From: Chloroflexota bacterium
GTDB taxonomy: Bacteria; Chloroflexota; Dehalococcoidia; Lucifugimonadales; Lucifugimonadaceae
Assembly: GCA_022574675.1 (NCBI GenBank)
Contig: JACZRO010000013.1
Location: 1 to 33,062, forward strand
Direction: 5' to 3'
DNA: 33,062 nt
In this document: positions 16,446 through 24,371 of the stretch, piece by piece
Layout of the letters: every line of letters begins with the position of its first letter
How positions within the stretch are numbered: position 1 is the first letter of the stretch
The notes under the pieces: model-generated
Databases searched by the model: none
Seen by the model: only the letters and a program-made list of their open reading frames with translations
Told to the model about the DNA's origin: nothing
Program-made: the position numbers and the translations under genes

Positions 16446-17126
16446 TCACATGCCCATGTCGGCTCGCTGACGATCTCGTTTGTCCTGAAGTTCTATACGG
16501 TTCAAGAAATAGTCCGAAGCGAGCCGCTGCCGATGATATTCAGTGTCGAAATATCGGACGTACTCAGCCAAGGACATCGTTCTGTCAGCCTCAGCGTGGT
16601 TGTAATTCGACCAGGCCATTGCGTGCTCCTCCGACCGGAAGAGTGTCATCCCTGTTCAGGCATACGGCCAGGTCACTCCGTCCTGACCCGGTGGGATGTT
16701 CCGGTGCCCGACAATGGTTTCCGGCCGGGCTTCTAGTACAAGCCCATCCCGCATACGAATCGTGAGCGGCTCCAGACAGTCCAGGCAGGGCGCATCAATT
16801 TGAACTTCTCGACCGGGGAATAACCAGCTCACGGCCAGCGATTCGAGGCCTCATTGACCCCACCACTTCTGTTGTCCATCAACCGTGATTTGGTAGTGCG
16901 TCGGGACGTTGGAAAATGGAGCGAACGACGCTATCAGGTCGTTGCCAGGTTCGGCCCAATGTGGTCCGCCGAGCTCATCGAGAAGGTTTCCCTGGACCCG
17001 GAGTGCCTCATCTGCCGTGACGCCCAGCTCGGCAGCTAGCGCGGTGTAATGAGGAGCCCTTCCGTCCCGGACAAATCCTGACAGCACAAAGTGGTAGACC
17101 CGTGCGAGAAGCTCCTCATTACCCAT
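16446..17126 (-). CDS. MerB-like (alkylmercury lyase family) protein with two in-frame TGA codons; candidate selenoprotein
   Basis: One frame of 227 codons runs from ATG 17126 to a final stop at 16446, interrupted only by TGA at codon 92 (16853-16851) and codon 157 (16658-16656). Residues 1-65 look like a winged-helix domain (LAAELGVTADEAL). The core reads FAPFSNVPTHYQITVDGQQKWWGQ-U-GLESLAVSWLFPG, then IDAPCLDC, then WPYA-U-TGMTLFRSEEHAMAW. In relatives known to me both U positions are Cys (QCGFE..., C.TM.LFRSEEH). MerB uses Cys96, Asp99 and Cys159 to break C-Hg bonds; here U92, E95 and U157 fall nearly in register. A good SECIS-like hairpin follows the second TGA. The start has GGAG 6 nt upstream and lies 25 bp after the kinase copy 2 stop. 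Alternatives: a pseudogene with two TGC-to-TGA changes. Substrate is not proven; many family members are of unknown function. Confidence 0.72.
16626..16643 (-). promoter_or_regulatory. Putative bacterial SECIS element for the second TGA
   Basis: On the minus strand CUCUUCC-GGUC-GGAGGAG forms a 7-bp stem (one U-G wobble) with a GGUC apical loop. The loop begins 19 nt after the TGA; the E. coli fdhF element has 18 nt and a GGUCU loop. The hairpin overlaps codons for LFRSEE, which are conserved for protein reasons, so coincidence is not excluded. Confidence 0.6.
16808..16847 (-). promoter_or_regulatory. Weaker SECIS candidate for the first TGA
   Basis: Downstream of TGA codon 92, CUCGA pairs with UCGAG and, after a 4-nt bulge, CUGG pairs with CCGG. 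An inner CC/GG pair encloses a GUGAGCU loop starting 18 nt after the TGA. The stem is interrupted on the 3' side by an unpaired UUAUUCC, so the structure is less convincing than the one after the second TGA. Confidence 0.35.
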
Positions 17127-17151
17127 CTGTCACTCCGTCGTTCAGCTCCGC

Positions 17152-20100
17152 CTACGCCCTCAATATCTCCCGCCGCGCCAGGATGCGCTCGGTGAGCGGC
17201 CGCATCCCCAGCTCCTGGGTGATGGCCAGCGCCTCGTCCTGTAGCTCGATGGCCTTCTCGTTGTCGCCGGGTTTGTCGCGGTCAAGGAGCAGCTCGGCGT
17301 AGTCGGAGCAGGTCCAGGCGAGTTCTGGCTTACATCCACCGTCTCGACAGAACTCCAACGCGTCCTCGAAATGTTGAATCGCTAGATCGTTTTTCGAAAG
17401 AGTCTGGGCGAGCAGTCCCAGGATTCTGTCCGTGCTGGCGAACCACATCAGAGAGCGCAACGGTTCAAGATTGTCATACGCCTGTTGAGCGGCGTCAGTG
17501 TCGCCTTGGATAACTGCCGCAAGCCCAAGACCAGTTTTGCCCGTGAGTTGGTACACCATATCTGTCATTGCGGCCGTTGATCCTTGATCCCGGCTTGAAT
17601 GGAACATTTGAACGAGGTCCGGGATAATCTCTTGGCCTACCAGGTCGGGTGTGGCACGGTAAATCAGGCCCCTTGTTAGGAGTAATATCGCAACCGTTCG
17701 GAGATCCGAACGGTCTTTGGTCATTTCGAGGATAGGGTCAGTTTCGGTCAACGATCCGCGATGACTTTTCGCCAGGATCATTGGAGCCAAGCTCCAAGCC
17801 TCAATCCAACTGCCGGAATCGACGGACGGTACTTGAGCACTGTTCGACTCAAGATCTTCCCATGCTCCCTGGGCCAGAAATGCGGCAGACAGTGCCGTGT
17901 TGGCCGCATTTTTCCAACCGGCATTTCCGGTTCGATCAGCCGCATCCTGCGCCACTCGCCCGTAATCTACCGCCTGTTGCAGCCTGCCAAGGAACACGTT
18001 GCTGAAAGTGAGAAGCGCGCCGGCCCGAGCCTGCTCGAATGTATCGTGGGCCGAGTTGACGAGACTCAGAGCCTCATGAAGAATTTCCAGGGCATTTACG
18101 ATGTCGTTTCTGGAATCCAGGTGACCGGCGACATACCTGGAGAGTAAGGCCTGCGCTTCCAATGCCGTATCGCCGTTAGCTCTGGCGATTTCCACAGTTT
18201 TATTGAAGGCTGCTTCGACCGCCTCGGTATCTTGACGGTCGACCCACAGAGCCATAATTTGCTTTCCCAGGATCCGACCAGCCACGAGGCTATCTGGATC
18301 CACGATATCCATGGCCCGTTCATATAGAGGCATGGAGCCGTGCACAAATGCCTGCATGCCAAACGGATATCCAGCGATCTCTGCTGCCTTCTCGTTGTCA
18401 CCGATCTCCACATATCGGTCAAACGCCTGTGTGAGCGTATCGAACGCTATCTGCATATTAAGTGGGTCAGAAGTTGCAGCCTGAGATCGCGCCAGACCCC
18501 ATAAAATTGGCGCCATCATTTCATCGCTCGCATCGTCACCCGCGGCGGTCAGCGCACGCTCGAAATGGAGCAGCGCCTGTTGAGGAGCGGTGAAATCGAG
18601 CGCCTGTTCGCCTGCGAGCACCGAGTAGTGGGCGGAGCGTTCACCGCCCAGGATCAATTCCGCCTCAACGAAGTGCGGCACCAGTTCCGCTGCGTGCTCG
18701 TCCGCGCGATCGCCATACAGACGTTCTAGTGTCTCTGCGATACGTGCGTGAAGGCGGACCTTGCGGGCGGACGAGAGTTCGCTTGTTAGCGTCTCTTGAA
18801 TAAGGGCGTGTGTGAACTGGTAGCGGCCGATCTCGTCGGGCAGCTCCTCGATAAGCTTTGAATCGAGAGCTTCGTCCAGCACGTCCAGAAGCTGGCCCTC
18901 TGTTGTGTCCTCCGAGAGTTCCTTGAGAGCATCCAATGTGAACTCACGACCGACGACGGCCGCGACGGTAAATATCTCGTTGGCCCGGTCCGACAACCGG
19001 TCCAGGCGACGTCCGATAACCTCACGCACACCCTCAGGGATGCGGACAGACCAGCTTGAACGACCGGAGACCTTCTCTTCGGTCAATTCGCCTGACTGTA
19101 TGAGGTCTCGGATGACCTCCGTGACGAAGAGTGGATTGCCCTCGGTGTGGCGATGAACGGTGGCAGATAGCTCGGCGGGCGGCGTCAAGCCTGCCGCTAT
19201 TTCGATAAACCGGGCGATGTCAGCCTCTGTAAGACCCCGCAGCAACACGCGTTCGTAAAGCCGATCCCGGGCCAGGTCGCCGAGGGTGACCGTGAGTTGG
19301 TGCCTGCGGTTCAATTCCATGTCGCGGTATGTGCAGAGCAACATGACGCGCGACTGGTGTAACTCCCGGGCGATGAACTCCAGAAAGGTCAGCGATGGCT
19401 GGTCCGACCAGTGCAGGTCGTCCAGCACGATCACCAGCGGTTGGGACTGGCTGGCGGTCCTGAGGAAGCTGGTGATCGAGTCGAAGAGCCGGAAGCGGGC
19501 TGAGTCCGGGTCGTCCATCTGCGGCGGCGGCTGGAGCTCGGGGAGGCGGTCCTTAACGTCCGTGATGATCTCGGCGACGACCGATGCGCTAGACCCCATC
19601 TGCCGGCGAAGTTCGTCGGCATCGATCTCGCGGACGTAGCTGCGTATCGCCTGCACCCAGGGCCAGTACGGCGGTGCGCCTCCGCCTTCGTAGCAGCGGC
19701 CCCACAGGACCTTTGCGCCCCTAAGACCGGCGTAGGTGGCAAGTTCCTCGGAGGTCCGGGTCTTGCCGATTCCCGGCTCACCGACCAGTGTTACGAGTCG
19801 GCCACGGCCCCCAAGAACATCTTCGAGCGCGGCCTTTAGTTGGTCCATCTCCGCCTGTCGTCCGACAAAGACGCCACCCGCAAGCGACTCAAGTGACGTG
19901 CCTTCACGCTCGACGGTCTCGCCGCGGGCTGTGAGGTCGATAGCGTCCAGCGCGTTGAACACGTCCTGCGCAGACTCCGGCCTCTCGGACGGGTCCTTTG
20001 CCAGCAGGCGCATGATCAGCGCCTCAAGCGGCCGCGGGCATGTGCCGTTGTGCCAGGTGGGAGCTACCGGCGGCGTGTTGATGTGCTGGCCGATGATGGC

Positions 20101-21171
20101 GATCTCGTCATCGCCCAGGAACGGTGGTCGCCCCGTCACCATCTCGTAAAGCATCGCCCCCAGCGAGTACAGGTCCGCCCTGGGCGTGATCTCGCCGCCC
20201 GTGGCCTGCTCCGGCGGCATGTACGAGACCGTCCCAACCATCATTCCCTCGCGGGTCAGGCGGGAGCGGTCGGTCATGACGGCAAGTCCGAAGTCGCCGA
20301 TCTTGGCCGTGCCGTCCTCGGTGAGCCATACGTTGCCGGGCTTCAGGTCTCTGTGAACGATGCCCCGGGCGTGCGCGAACTGCAGCCCCTCGCAGACCGC
20401 TTTGCCGATCTCGATCGTGCGGTCCAGTGGGAGGCCTTCTGAGCGCGTAATAGGGGCGACGGGCGCGTTCGCCAAATCGCGACCCACCTCCAAACCTCCT
20501 CCCTCCGAGGGAGGAGGCCTCAACTTGCCCCCTCCTGAATCAGGAGGGGGTTCGGGGGTGGTTTCGGCCAGCAACCCCTCAACATCACCGCCGCCCATGA
20601 GCTCGGTGACCATGTACGGCGTGCCGTCTTCCTCCTGGCCGAGATCGAGCACGGCGACGATGTTGGGATGAACGCCCAGCCGCCCCATGGCCTGGGCCTC
20701 GCGGGAGATGCGCTCCCTCGACGTCTGGTCAAAGCCCTCGGTCTTTATGAGAGCGAAGGCGACATCCCGATCGAGAAGGGTGTCGTGGGCGAGATAGACG
20801 CGCTTCTTGCCACCCTCGCCGAGGAACTTACTGACCTGGTAGCGGTCGTTGGCGAAGCTTTTGGGCGTGTCCGATGCGGGTTTCTGGGCGAGATCTATGG
20901 CGCCGGTCGCTCCCTCGATCAAGGGCGACCCGGGCGTGGCCAGTTCCGGCACGGCGACTTCCCCGGCATCCGGAGCTGATACCGACGGGGGCCGGACGCC
21001 GGTGTCGCGCTCGGACGCCTCCAGCAGCGCCAGCGCCTCGACGTTACCCGGGTCCAGGCGCAATACCGCGTCGCAGATGTCACGGACCTCGTCCCACTGG
21101 CGGCGGCCGACCGCTTCATCCGCTTCGTCCAGGAGGGATTCGATCCGCCGCCGCATCCTATCGCTGACCAT
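17152..21171 (-). CDS. Ser/Thr protein kinase - AAA ATPase - TPR signalling protein (copy 2), with in-frame palindrome insertion
   Basis: A 1339-residue paralog of the protein at 12211-16098, same architecture and order. Start ATG 21171 is chosen because it aligns with the start of copy 1; the frame is open upstream to 21297. Kinase: G-loop GEGGKKRV, Lys143, H273-R-D275 (HRDLKPGN), D293-F-G, MPPEQATGG. ATPase: Walker A GEPGIGKT and Walker B VIVLDDLHW. The C-terminal helical region is more diverged from copy 1 than the kinase and ATPase parts, suggesting different input sensing. Residues ~202-246 are 38 residues longer than in copy 1 (PEPPPDSGGGKLRPPPSEGGG part), in the kinase loop before helix D/E; this is a repeat-derived insertion. 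All catalytic residues remain. Followed after 25 bp by the MerB-like gene, so probably one transcript. Confidence 0.93.
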   Translation of the reverse strand: MVSDRMRRRIESLLDEADEAVGRRQWDEVRDICDAVLRLDPGNVEALALLEASERDTGVRPPSVSAPDAGEVAVPELATPGSPLIEGATGAIDLAQKPASDTPKSFANDRYQVSKFLGEGGKKRVYLAHDTLLDRDVAFALIKTEGFDQTSRERISREAQAMGRLGVHPNIVAVLDLGQEEDGTPYMVTELMGGGDVEGLLAETTPEPPPDSGGGKLRPPPSEGGGLEVGRDLANAPVAPITRSEGLPLDRTIEIGKAVCEGLQFAHARGIVHRDLKPGNVWLTEDGTAKIGDFGLAVMTDRSRLTREGMMVGTVSYMPPEQATGGEITPRADLYSLGAMLYEMVTGRPPFLGDDEIAIIGQHINTPPVAPTWHNGTCPRPLEALIMRLLAKDPSERPESAQDVFNALDAIDLTARGETVEREGTSLESLAGGVFVGRQAEMDQLKAALEDVLGGRGRLVTLVGEPGIGKTRTSEELATYAGLRGAKVLWGRCYEGGGAPPYWPWVQAIRSYVREIDADELRRQMGSSASVVAEIITDVKDRLPELQPPPQMDDPDSARFRLFDSITSFLRTASQSQPLVIVLDDLHWSDQPSLTFLEFIARELHQSRVMLLCTYRDMELNRRHQLTVTLGDLARDRLYERVLLRGLTEADIARFIEIAAGLTPPAELSATVHRHTEGNPLFVTEVIRDLIQSGELTEEKVSGRSSWSVRIPEGVREVIGRRLDRLSDRANEIFTVAAVVGREFTLDALKELSEDTTEGQLLDVLDEALDSKLIEELPDEIGRYQFTHALIQETLTSELSSARKVRLHARIAETLERLYGDRADEHAAELVPHFVEAELILGGERSAHYSVLAGEQALDFTAPQQALLHFERALTAAGDDASDEMMAPILWGLARSQAATSDPLNMQIAFDTLTQAFDRYVEIGDNEKAAEIAGYPFGMQAFVHGSMPLYERAMDIVDPDSLVAGRILGKQIMALWVDRQDTEAVEAAFNKTVEIARANGDTALEAQALLSRYVAGHLDSRNDIVNALEILHEALSLVNSAHDTFEQARAGALLTFSNVFLGRLQQAVDYGRVAQDAADRTGNAGWKNAANTALSAAFLAQGAWEDLESNSAQVPSVDSGSWIEAWSLAPMILAKSHRGSLTETDPILEMTKDRSDLRTVAILLLTRGLIYRATPDLVGQEIIPDLVQMFHSSRDQGSTAAMTDMVYQLTGKTGLGLAAVIQGDTDAAQQAYDNLEPLRSLMWFASTDRILGLLAQTLSKNDLAIQHFEDALEFCRDGGCKPELAWTCSDYAELLLDRDKPGDNEKAIELQDEALAITQELGMRPLTERILARREILRA
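20481..20570. repeat. Double-palindrome repeat inserted in kinase copy 2
   Basis: Two perfect 23-nt palindromes, each with a single central base, lie 10 bp apart: 20495-20517 (arms CCTCCTCCCTC) and 20528-20550 (arms CCCCCTCCTGA). The paralogous kinase gene in this window lacks the segment entirely, so it is an insertion; its length keeps the frame (net 114 nt). It is translated as Pro/Gly/Ser-rich sequence. The look is that of a small dispersed palindromic element. Confidence 0.85.
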
Positions 21172-21190
21172 GGGCGGGATGATACACGGT

Positions 21191-21221
21191 GACATGAGCG
21201 ACTCATCGAAGATGAGATGTC
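21191..21221. repeat. Overlapping inverted repeats upstream of kinase copy 2
   Basis: CTCATC-gaa-GATGAG (21202-21216) is extended by GACAT/ATGTC with a 6-nt bulge. The same CTCAT can instead pair with ATGAG just before it. The region would be in the leader of the kinase gene if transcription starts upstream of 21221, so it could be an operator or alternative leader hairpin; no function is shown. Confidence 0.4.
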
Positions 21222-21352
21222 TCCGTCGACGGGTGGGGCCGCTCAGGACCACGTTTATAATCGACCCTCGGTGGACGCTTGTGCGTGGGTATCTCATACT
21301 TCACAGGCAGGCCGTCGCAGGGCCACTCCCTGTGACGCTTGTCGCACCTCGC

Positions 21353-21438
21353 GCCGAGGTGGCGAAATGGTAGACGCGCTACGTTCAGGACGTAGTGTCC
21401 TTAAGGACGTGCGAGTTCGACTCTCGCCCTCGGCACCA
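21353..21438 (+). tRNA. tRNA-Leu (anticodon CAG)
   Basis: Full class II cloverleaf: acceptor GCCGAGG/CCTCGGC, anticodon stem CTACG/CGTAG with loop TTCAGGA (CAG at 21386-21388), a long variable arm (TGTCCTTAAGGACGT), T-arm GCGAG-TTCGACT-CTCGC, discriminator A and an encoded CCA. It reads CUG codons. First of three tRNA genes in the same direction. Confidence 0.96.
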
Positions 21439-21498
21439 CACGTACACCGCGCCCGGCGGCATTAAAAGCCGGGGACGGTCCGGGACCGGAAATCACAC

Positions 21499-21574
21499 GC
21501 GCCTGTAGCTCAGCGGATAGAGCGCAGCCCTGCGAAGGCTGAAGTCGTGAGTTCAAATCTCACCAGGCGCGCCA
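21499..21574 (+). tRNA. tRNA-Arg (anticodon GCG)
   Basis: Acceptor GCGCCTG/CAGGCGC, D-arm GCTC...GAGC, anticodon stem CAGCC/GGCTG with loop CTGCGAA (GCG at 21532-21534), T-arm GTGAG-TTCAAAT-CTCAC, discriminator G and encoded CCA. A GCG wobble anticodon would read CGC and CGU; many bacteria use an ACG (inosine) tRNA for these codons instead. Confidence 0.94.
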
Positions 21575-21778
21575 TCTCTTTCTTTATGGCCTGATGGCAT
21601 CTGGCTTGGCGACGGCGTTGGGCCGATCCGCTGGCCTCCCCGCCTTCCGCCCCACGGAAGGTGTGCGACCGGATTTTCCGGCTTCCGTTGTAAACTGGCA
21701 GGCAGGGGCGGACGCGCTTGACCGGGATCTGCGGACGACCGCCGTATGCCCCTCGCGTAGGGTTCGTACCGTGCTCCC

Positions 21779-21855
21779 GGGCGGTTAGCTCAGCTGGTTA
21801 GAGCACCTGCCTTACAAGCAGGGGGTCGCAGGTTCGAGTCCTGCACCGCCCACCA
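21779..21855 (+). tRNA. tRNA-Val (anticodon TAC)
   Basis: Acceptor GGGCGGT/ACCGCCC, D-arm GCTC...GAGC, anticodon stem CCTGC/GCAGG with loop CTTACAA (TAC at 21813-21815), T-arm GCAGG-TTCGAGT-CCTGC, discriminator A and encoded CCA. The MoxR gene starts about 100 bp downstream with no clear terminator between, so some read-through is possible. Confidence 0.96.
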
Positions 21856-21956
21856 GCGCGATGTCCAGACCCGGCAAATATAGGCCCCGGGACGAGGCCG
21901 GTACAAAACCGCGACGGGCGTCGCTCCGTACCAACCGCTAGACGAAAGAGGTCTAT

Positions 21957-22928
21957 TTGGCCACGGCAACCGGTCCCGAGCTTCTGGCGCGGGAGATTGT
22001 TCAGAACGTCGAGAAGGTAATCATCGGCAAGACCGAGGTTGTCGAACTCGTCGTGATCGCCCTGATCTCGCGCGGCCATGCGTTGATCGAAGACGTGCCG
22101 GGCGTCGGCAAGACCATGCTGGCCCGCAGCGTCGCCCGATCCGCCGGCTGTGAATTCCGGCGCATCCAGTTCACGCCGGACCTGCTGCCGAGTGACATCA
22201 CCGGGGTTTCTTTCTACAACCAGAAGACCTCCGAGTTTGAGTTCAGGCCGGGGCCGATCCTGTCCCAGATCGTCCTCGCGGATGAGATAAACCGGGCGAC
22301 TCCCAAGACCCAGTCCGCCCTCCTGGAGGCCATGGCTGAGCGACAGGTGACCGTGGAAGGCGTGACACACCGGCTCGCAGACCCGTTCATGGTGCTGGCG
22401 ACCCAGAACCCGATCGAGTACGAGGGCACGTTCCCGCTGCCCGAGGCGCAACTGGACCGGTTCTTCCTGCGTGTCCGCATCGGCTACCCGGCGCCGGATG
22501 AGGAGATCGCCATCCTGAACAACCAGATGCTGGTGGAACCTATCGACGAGCTAATGCCGGTGACAAACCCGCGCGACATCGTTGAGCTCCAGAATGCGGC
22601 GCGTGAGATCTATGTCCATGACCTGATCAAGGAGTACATCGTCGCCCTGACCGGCGCGACGCGGAACCACCAGGACGCCTCACTCGGCGCATCGCCGCGG
22701 GCGTCCCTCGCTCTGATGCGCGGGGCGCAATCGCGCGCCATGATCGGCGGACGCGACTTCGTGTCGCCGGACGATGTGAAGGCCATCGCTTCCGCGGTAA
22801 TGGCGCACCGCATGATCGTCTCGCCTGCGGCGCGGATGCGCGGCGTCGATGGTGAGGAACTGGTCGGCCAGGTGCTCGACACGGTTCCCGTTCCGGGCGC
22901 TGAGGTCGGCGGTCCGGCGCGCGGGTAG
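21957..22928 (+). CDS. MoxR-family AAA+ ATPase
   Basis: A 323-residue AAA+ chaperone-like ATPase, thought to help activate or mature partner proteins, often together with DUF58/VWA proteins. Walker A DVPGVGKT (47-53 region), Walker B IVLADEINRA (105-114), the MoxR signature RATPKTQSALLEAMAERQVT, sensor LATQNPIEYEGTFPLPEAQLDRF and a C-terminal lid ending with a sensor-2-like GASPRAS. Start is a TTG with AAAGAGG 5 nt upstream; no upstream ATG fits. It begins a plus-strand operon with DUF58 and transglutaminase-like genes, the standard arrangement for this family. Confidence 0.95.
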   Translation: MATATGPELLAREIVQNVEKVIIGKTEVVELVVIALISRGHALIEDVPGVGKTMLARSVARSAGCEFRRIQFTPDLLPSDITGVSFYNQKTSEFEFRPGPILSQIVLADEINRATPKTQSALLEAMAERQVTVEGVTHRLADPFMVLATQNPIEYEGTFPLPEAQLDRFFLRVRIGYPAPDEEIAILNNQMLVEPIDELMPVTNPRDIVELQNAAREIYVHDLIKEYIVALTGATRNHQDASLGASPRASLALMRGAQSRAMIGGRDFVSPDDVKAIASAVMAHRMIVSPAARMRGVDGEELVGQVLDTVPVPGAEVGGPARG

Positions 22929-23006
22929 GGCCGCGCCTTGCTGACAACCCGCCCGGCTCGTTCGAGCACGCTTTCACGGTCCCCGGCTAGACGCCGCGGG
23001 CGCCGG

Positions 23007-24371
23007 ATGCGTCCGCTCATCGCCTGGCTGCGCGGGCACCGCCGGGCCGGCGCCCTGGTCCTTGTCATAATCCTGACCTTCATGTCCGGAATGGGGACCG
23101 GGTTTTCCCTTTCCTTCCGGCTTGGCTACGTCCTCATCATCATGCTGGCCGTCGCCTTCTTATGGTCTCGTATGGGATTCGCCCGCATCGAGGCGTCCGT
23201 TCGCCGCCCGAACCGGCCCATGCGCGTCGGCGAGCAGCTGTCTGAGATGGTCGAGATCGCCAACCACGGCGGGCTGCCAAACCCCTGGATAGAGATCGAG
23301 GAAATGACCGACATCCCGGGGGTCCGTGCGGGCCGAATCGTCGATATGCCCGGCGTGATTGTCCACCGACGTTTCGAGGTGAAGGCTCCGCTGCTGCAAC
23401 GTGGAGAGTTCACGCTGGGTCCCCTGGTCGTCCGGTCAGCCGACCCATTTGGACTGTTCCCGAACTCGCGCGAGTTCCAGGGCGCTGAGCGCCTTCTCGT
23501 ATACCCACGCGCCGTGCCGATTCCAGACTTCGCGATGGCGCACCTCAACCTGAGCGGCGACGCGGGTGACCGTCGGCGGACGCACCTTGTATCGCCCCAC
23601 GTCTCGTCGATACGTGACTACGTCGCCGGCGACAGCATGAGCCGGATCCACTGGCCGAGCACCGCCCGGCAATCCCGGCTGATGGTGAAACTTTTCGACC
23701 AGGGAGAGGCCGGCGAGGTGTGGATCGTTTTCGATCAGCACGCCTCGACCGTCGCCGGCCGGGATGCCGAGTCTGCCGACGAGTACGGGGCGACGATCGC
23801 CGTCTCGGCCGTCGAGAAGTACCTCGGCATGCAACTCCCGGCCGGCTACGTCTCCTACGGCAGCCACCCGATGATGTCGCCGCCCGTCCGAGGCGGCGGC
23901 CAGCTCGAGTCGATCACACGCAACATCGCTACCGGTAGGCCGGAGGGCGATGTGCCCCTGGTTGACGTACTCACCGATCTCGACCCCGAGATCGGGACGA
24001 ACACCGCGCTGGTGGTGATAACGGCCGCGCGCTCCCGGGAGTGGGTGGAGGCGCTCCAGGGGTTTGCGAGACGAGGCGTCAACGTCACCGTGGCGCTGTT
24101 GGACAGGGAGTCGTTCCTTGATGGCGACCAGCGGACCGGGACCGACGAGGACTCCAACATGAACGTACTCGCGGAGCTGGTAACCGCCGGGATCAGGACA
24201 TACTCGGTGAAGCAGGGCGTGCCCCTGGCGAACGCGCTGACGGAGCCGATACGAGAGACCCGGGCCGCGCGCGATGAATCACACGAGTCGATCCGCGCCG
24301 GGAACGGTTCTTCAAACCGCATGGGAGACGGCGTGGCACCCACCGGCGCCTCGTCGGGAGAAAGCGATTGA
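23007..24371 (+). CDS. DUF58 domain membrane protein
   Basis: A ~454-residue protein with two closely spaced N-terminal membrane segments (ALVLVIILTFMSG and LGYVLIIMLAVAFLW), an Ig-like strand-rich part (RRPNRPMRVGEQL...), then the DUF58 core with RDYVAGDSMSRIHWPSTARQSRLMVKLFDQ and a VWA-like C-terminal domain. The frame is open to a TTG at 22938, but the 69 bp before ATG 23007 show poor G/C bias at third positions, so ATG 23007 is preferred; neither start has a clear ribosome site. It stands 78 bp after MoxR and its stop overlaps the next start (ATTGA). DUF58 proteins are probable partners of MoxR ATPases and transglutaminase-like membrane proteins in envelope-related functions that remain poorly defined. 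Confidence 0.9.
   Translation: MRPLIAWLRGHRRAGALVLVIILTFMSGMGTGFSLSFRLGYVLIIMLAVAFLWSRMGFARIEASVRRPNRPMRVGEQLSEMVEIANHGGLPNPWIEIEEMTDIPGVRAGRIVDMPGVIVHRRFEVKAPLLQRGEFTLGPLVVRSADPFGLFPNSREFQGAERLLVYPRAVPIPDFAMAHLNLSGDAGDRRRTHLVSPHVSSIRDYVAGDSMSRIHWPSTARQSRLMVKLFDQGEAGEVWIVFDQHASTVAGRDAESADEYGATIAVSAVEKYLGMQLPAGYVSYGSHPMMSPPVRGGGQLESITRNIATGRPEGDVPLVDVLTDLDPEIGTNTALVVITAARSREWVEALQGFARRGVNVTVALLDRESFLDGDQRTGTDEDSNMNVLAELVTAGIRTYSVKQGVPLANALTEPIRETRAARDESHESIRAGNGSSNRMGDGVAPTGASSGESD

Noticed and set aside
16446-16649. Independent 67-residue ORF starting MTLFRSEEHAMAW
   Set aside because: It is in the same frame as the upstream 91-residue ORF and the stretch between, and reads as the C-terminal part of one MerB-like protein; annotated as one gene with two TGA codons.
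21251-21261. TATAAT sequence as a tRNA-Leu promoter
   Set aside because: A perfect -10 is present on the plus strand but no acceptable -35 at 16-18 bp; not annotated as a promoter.
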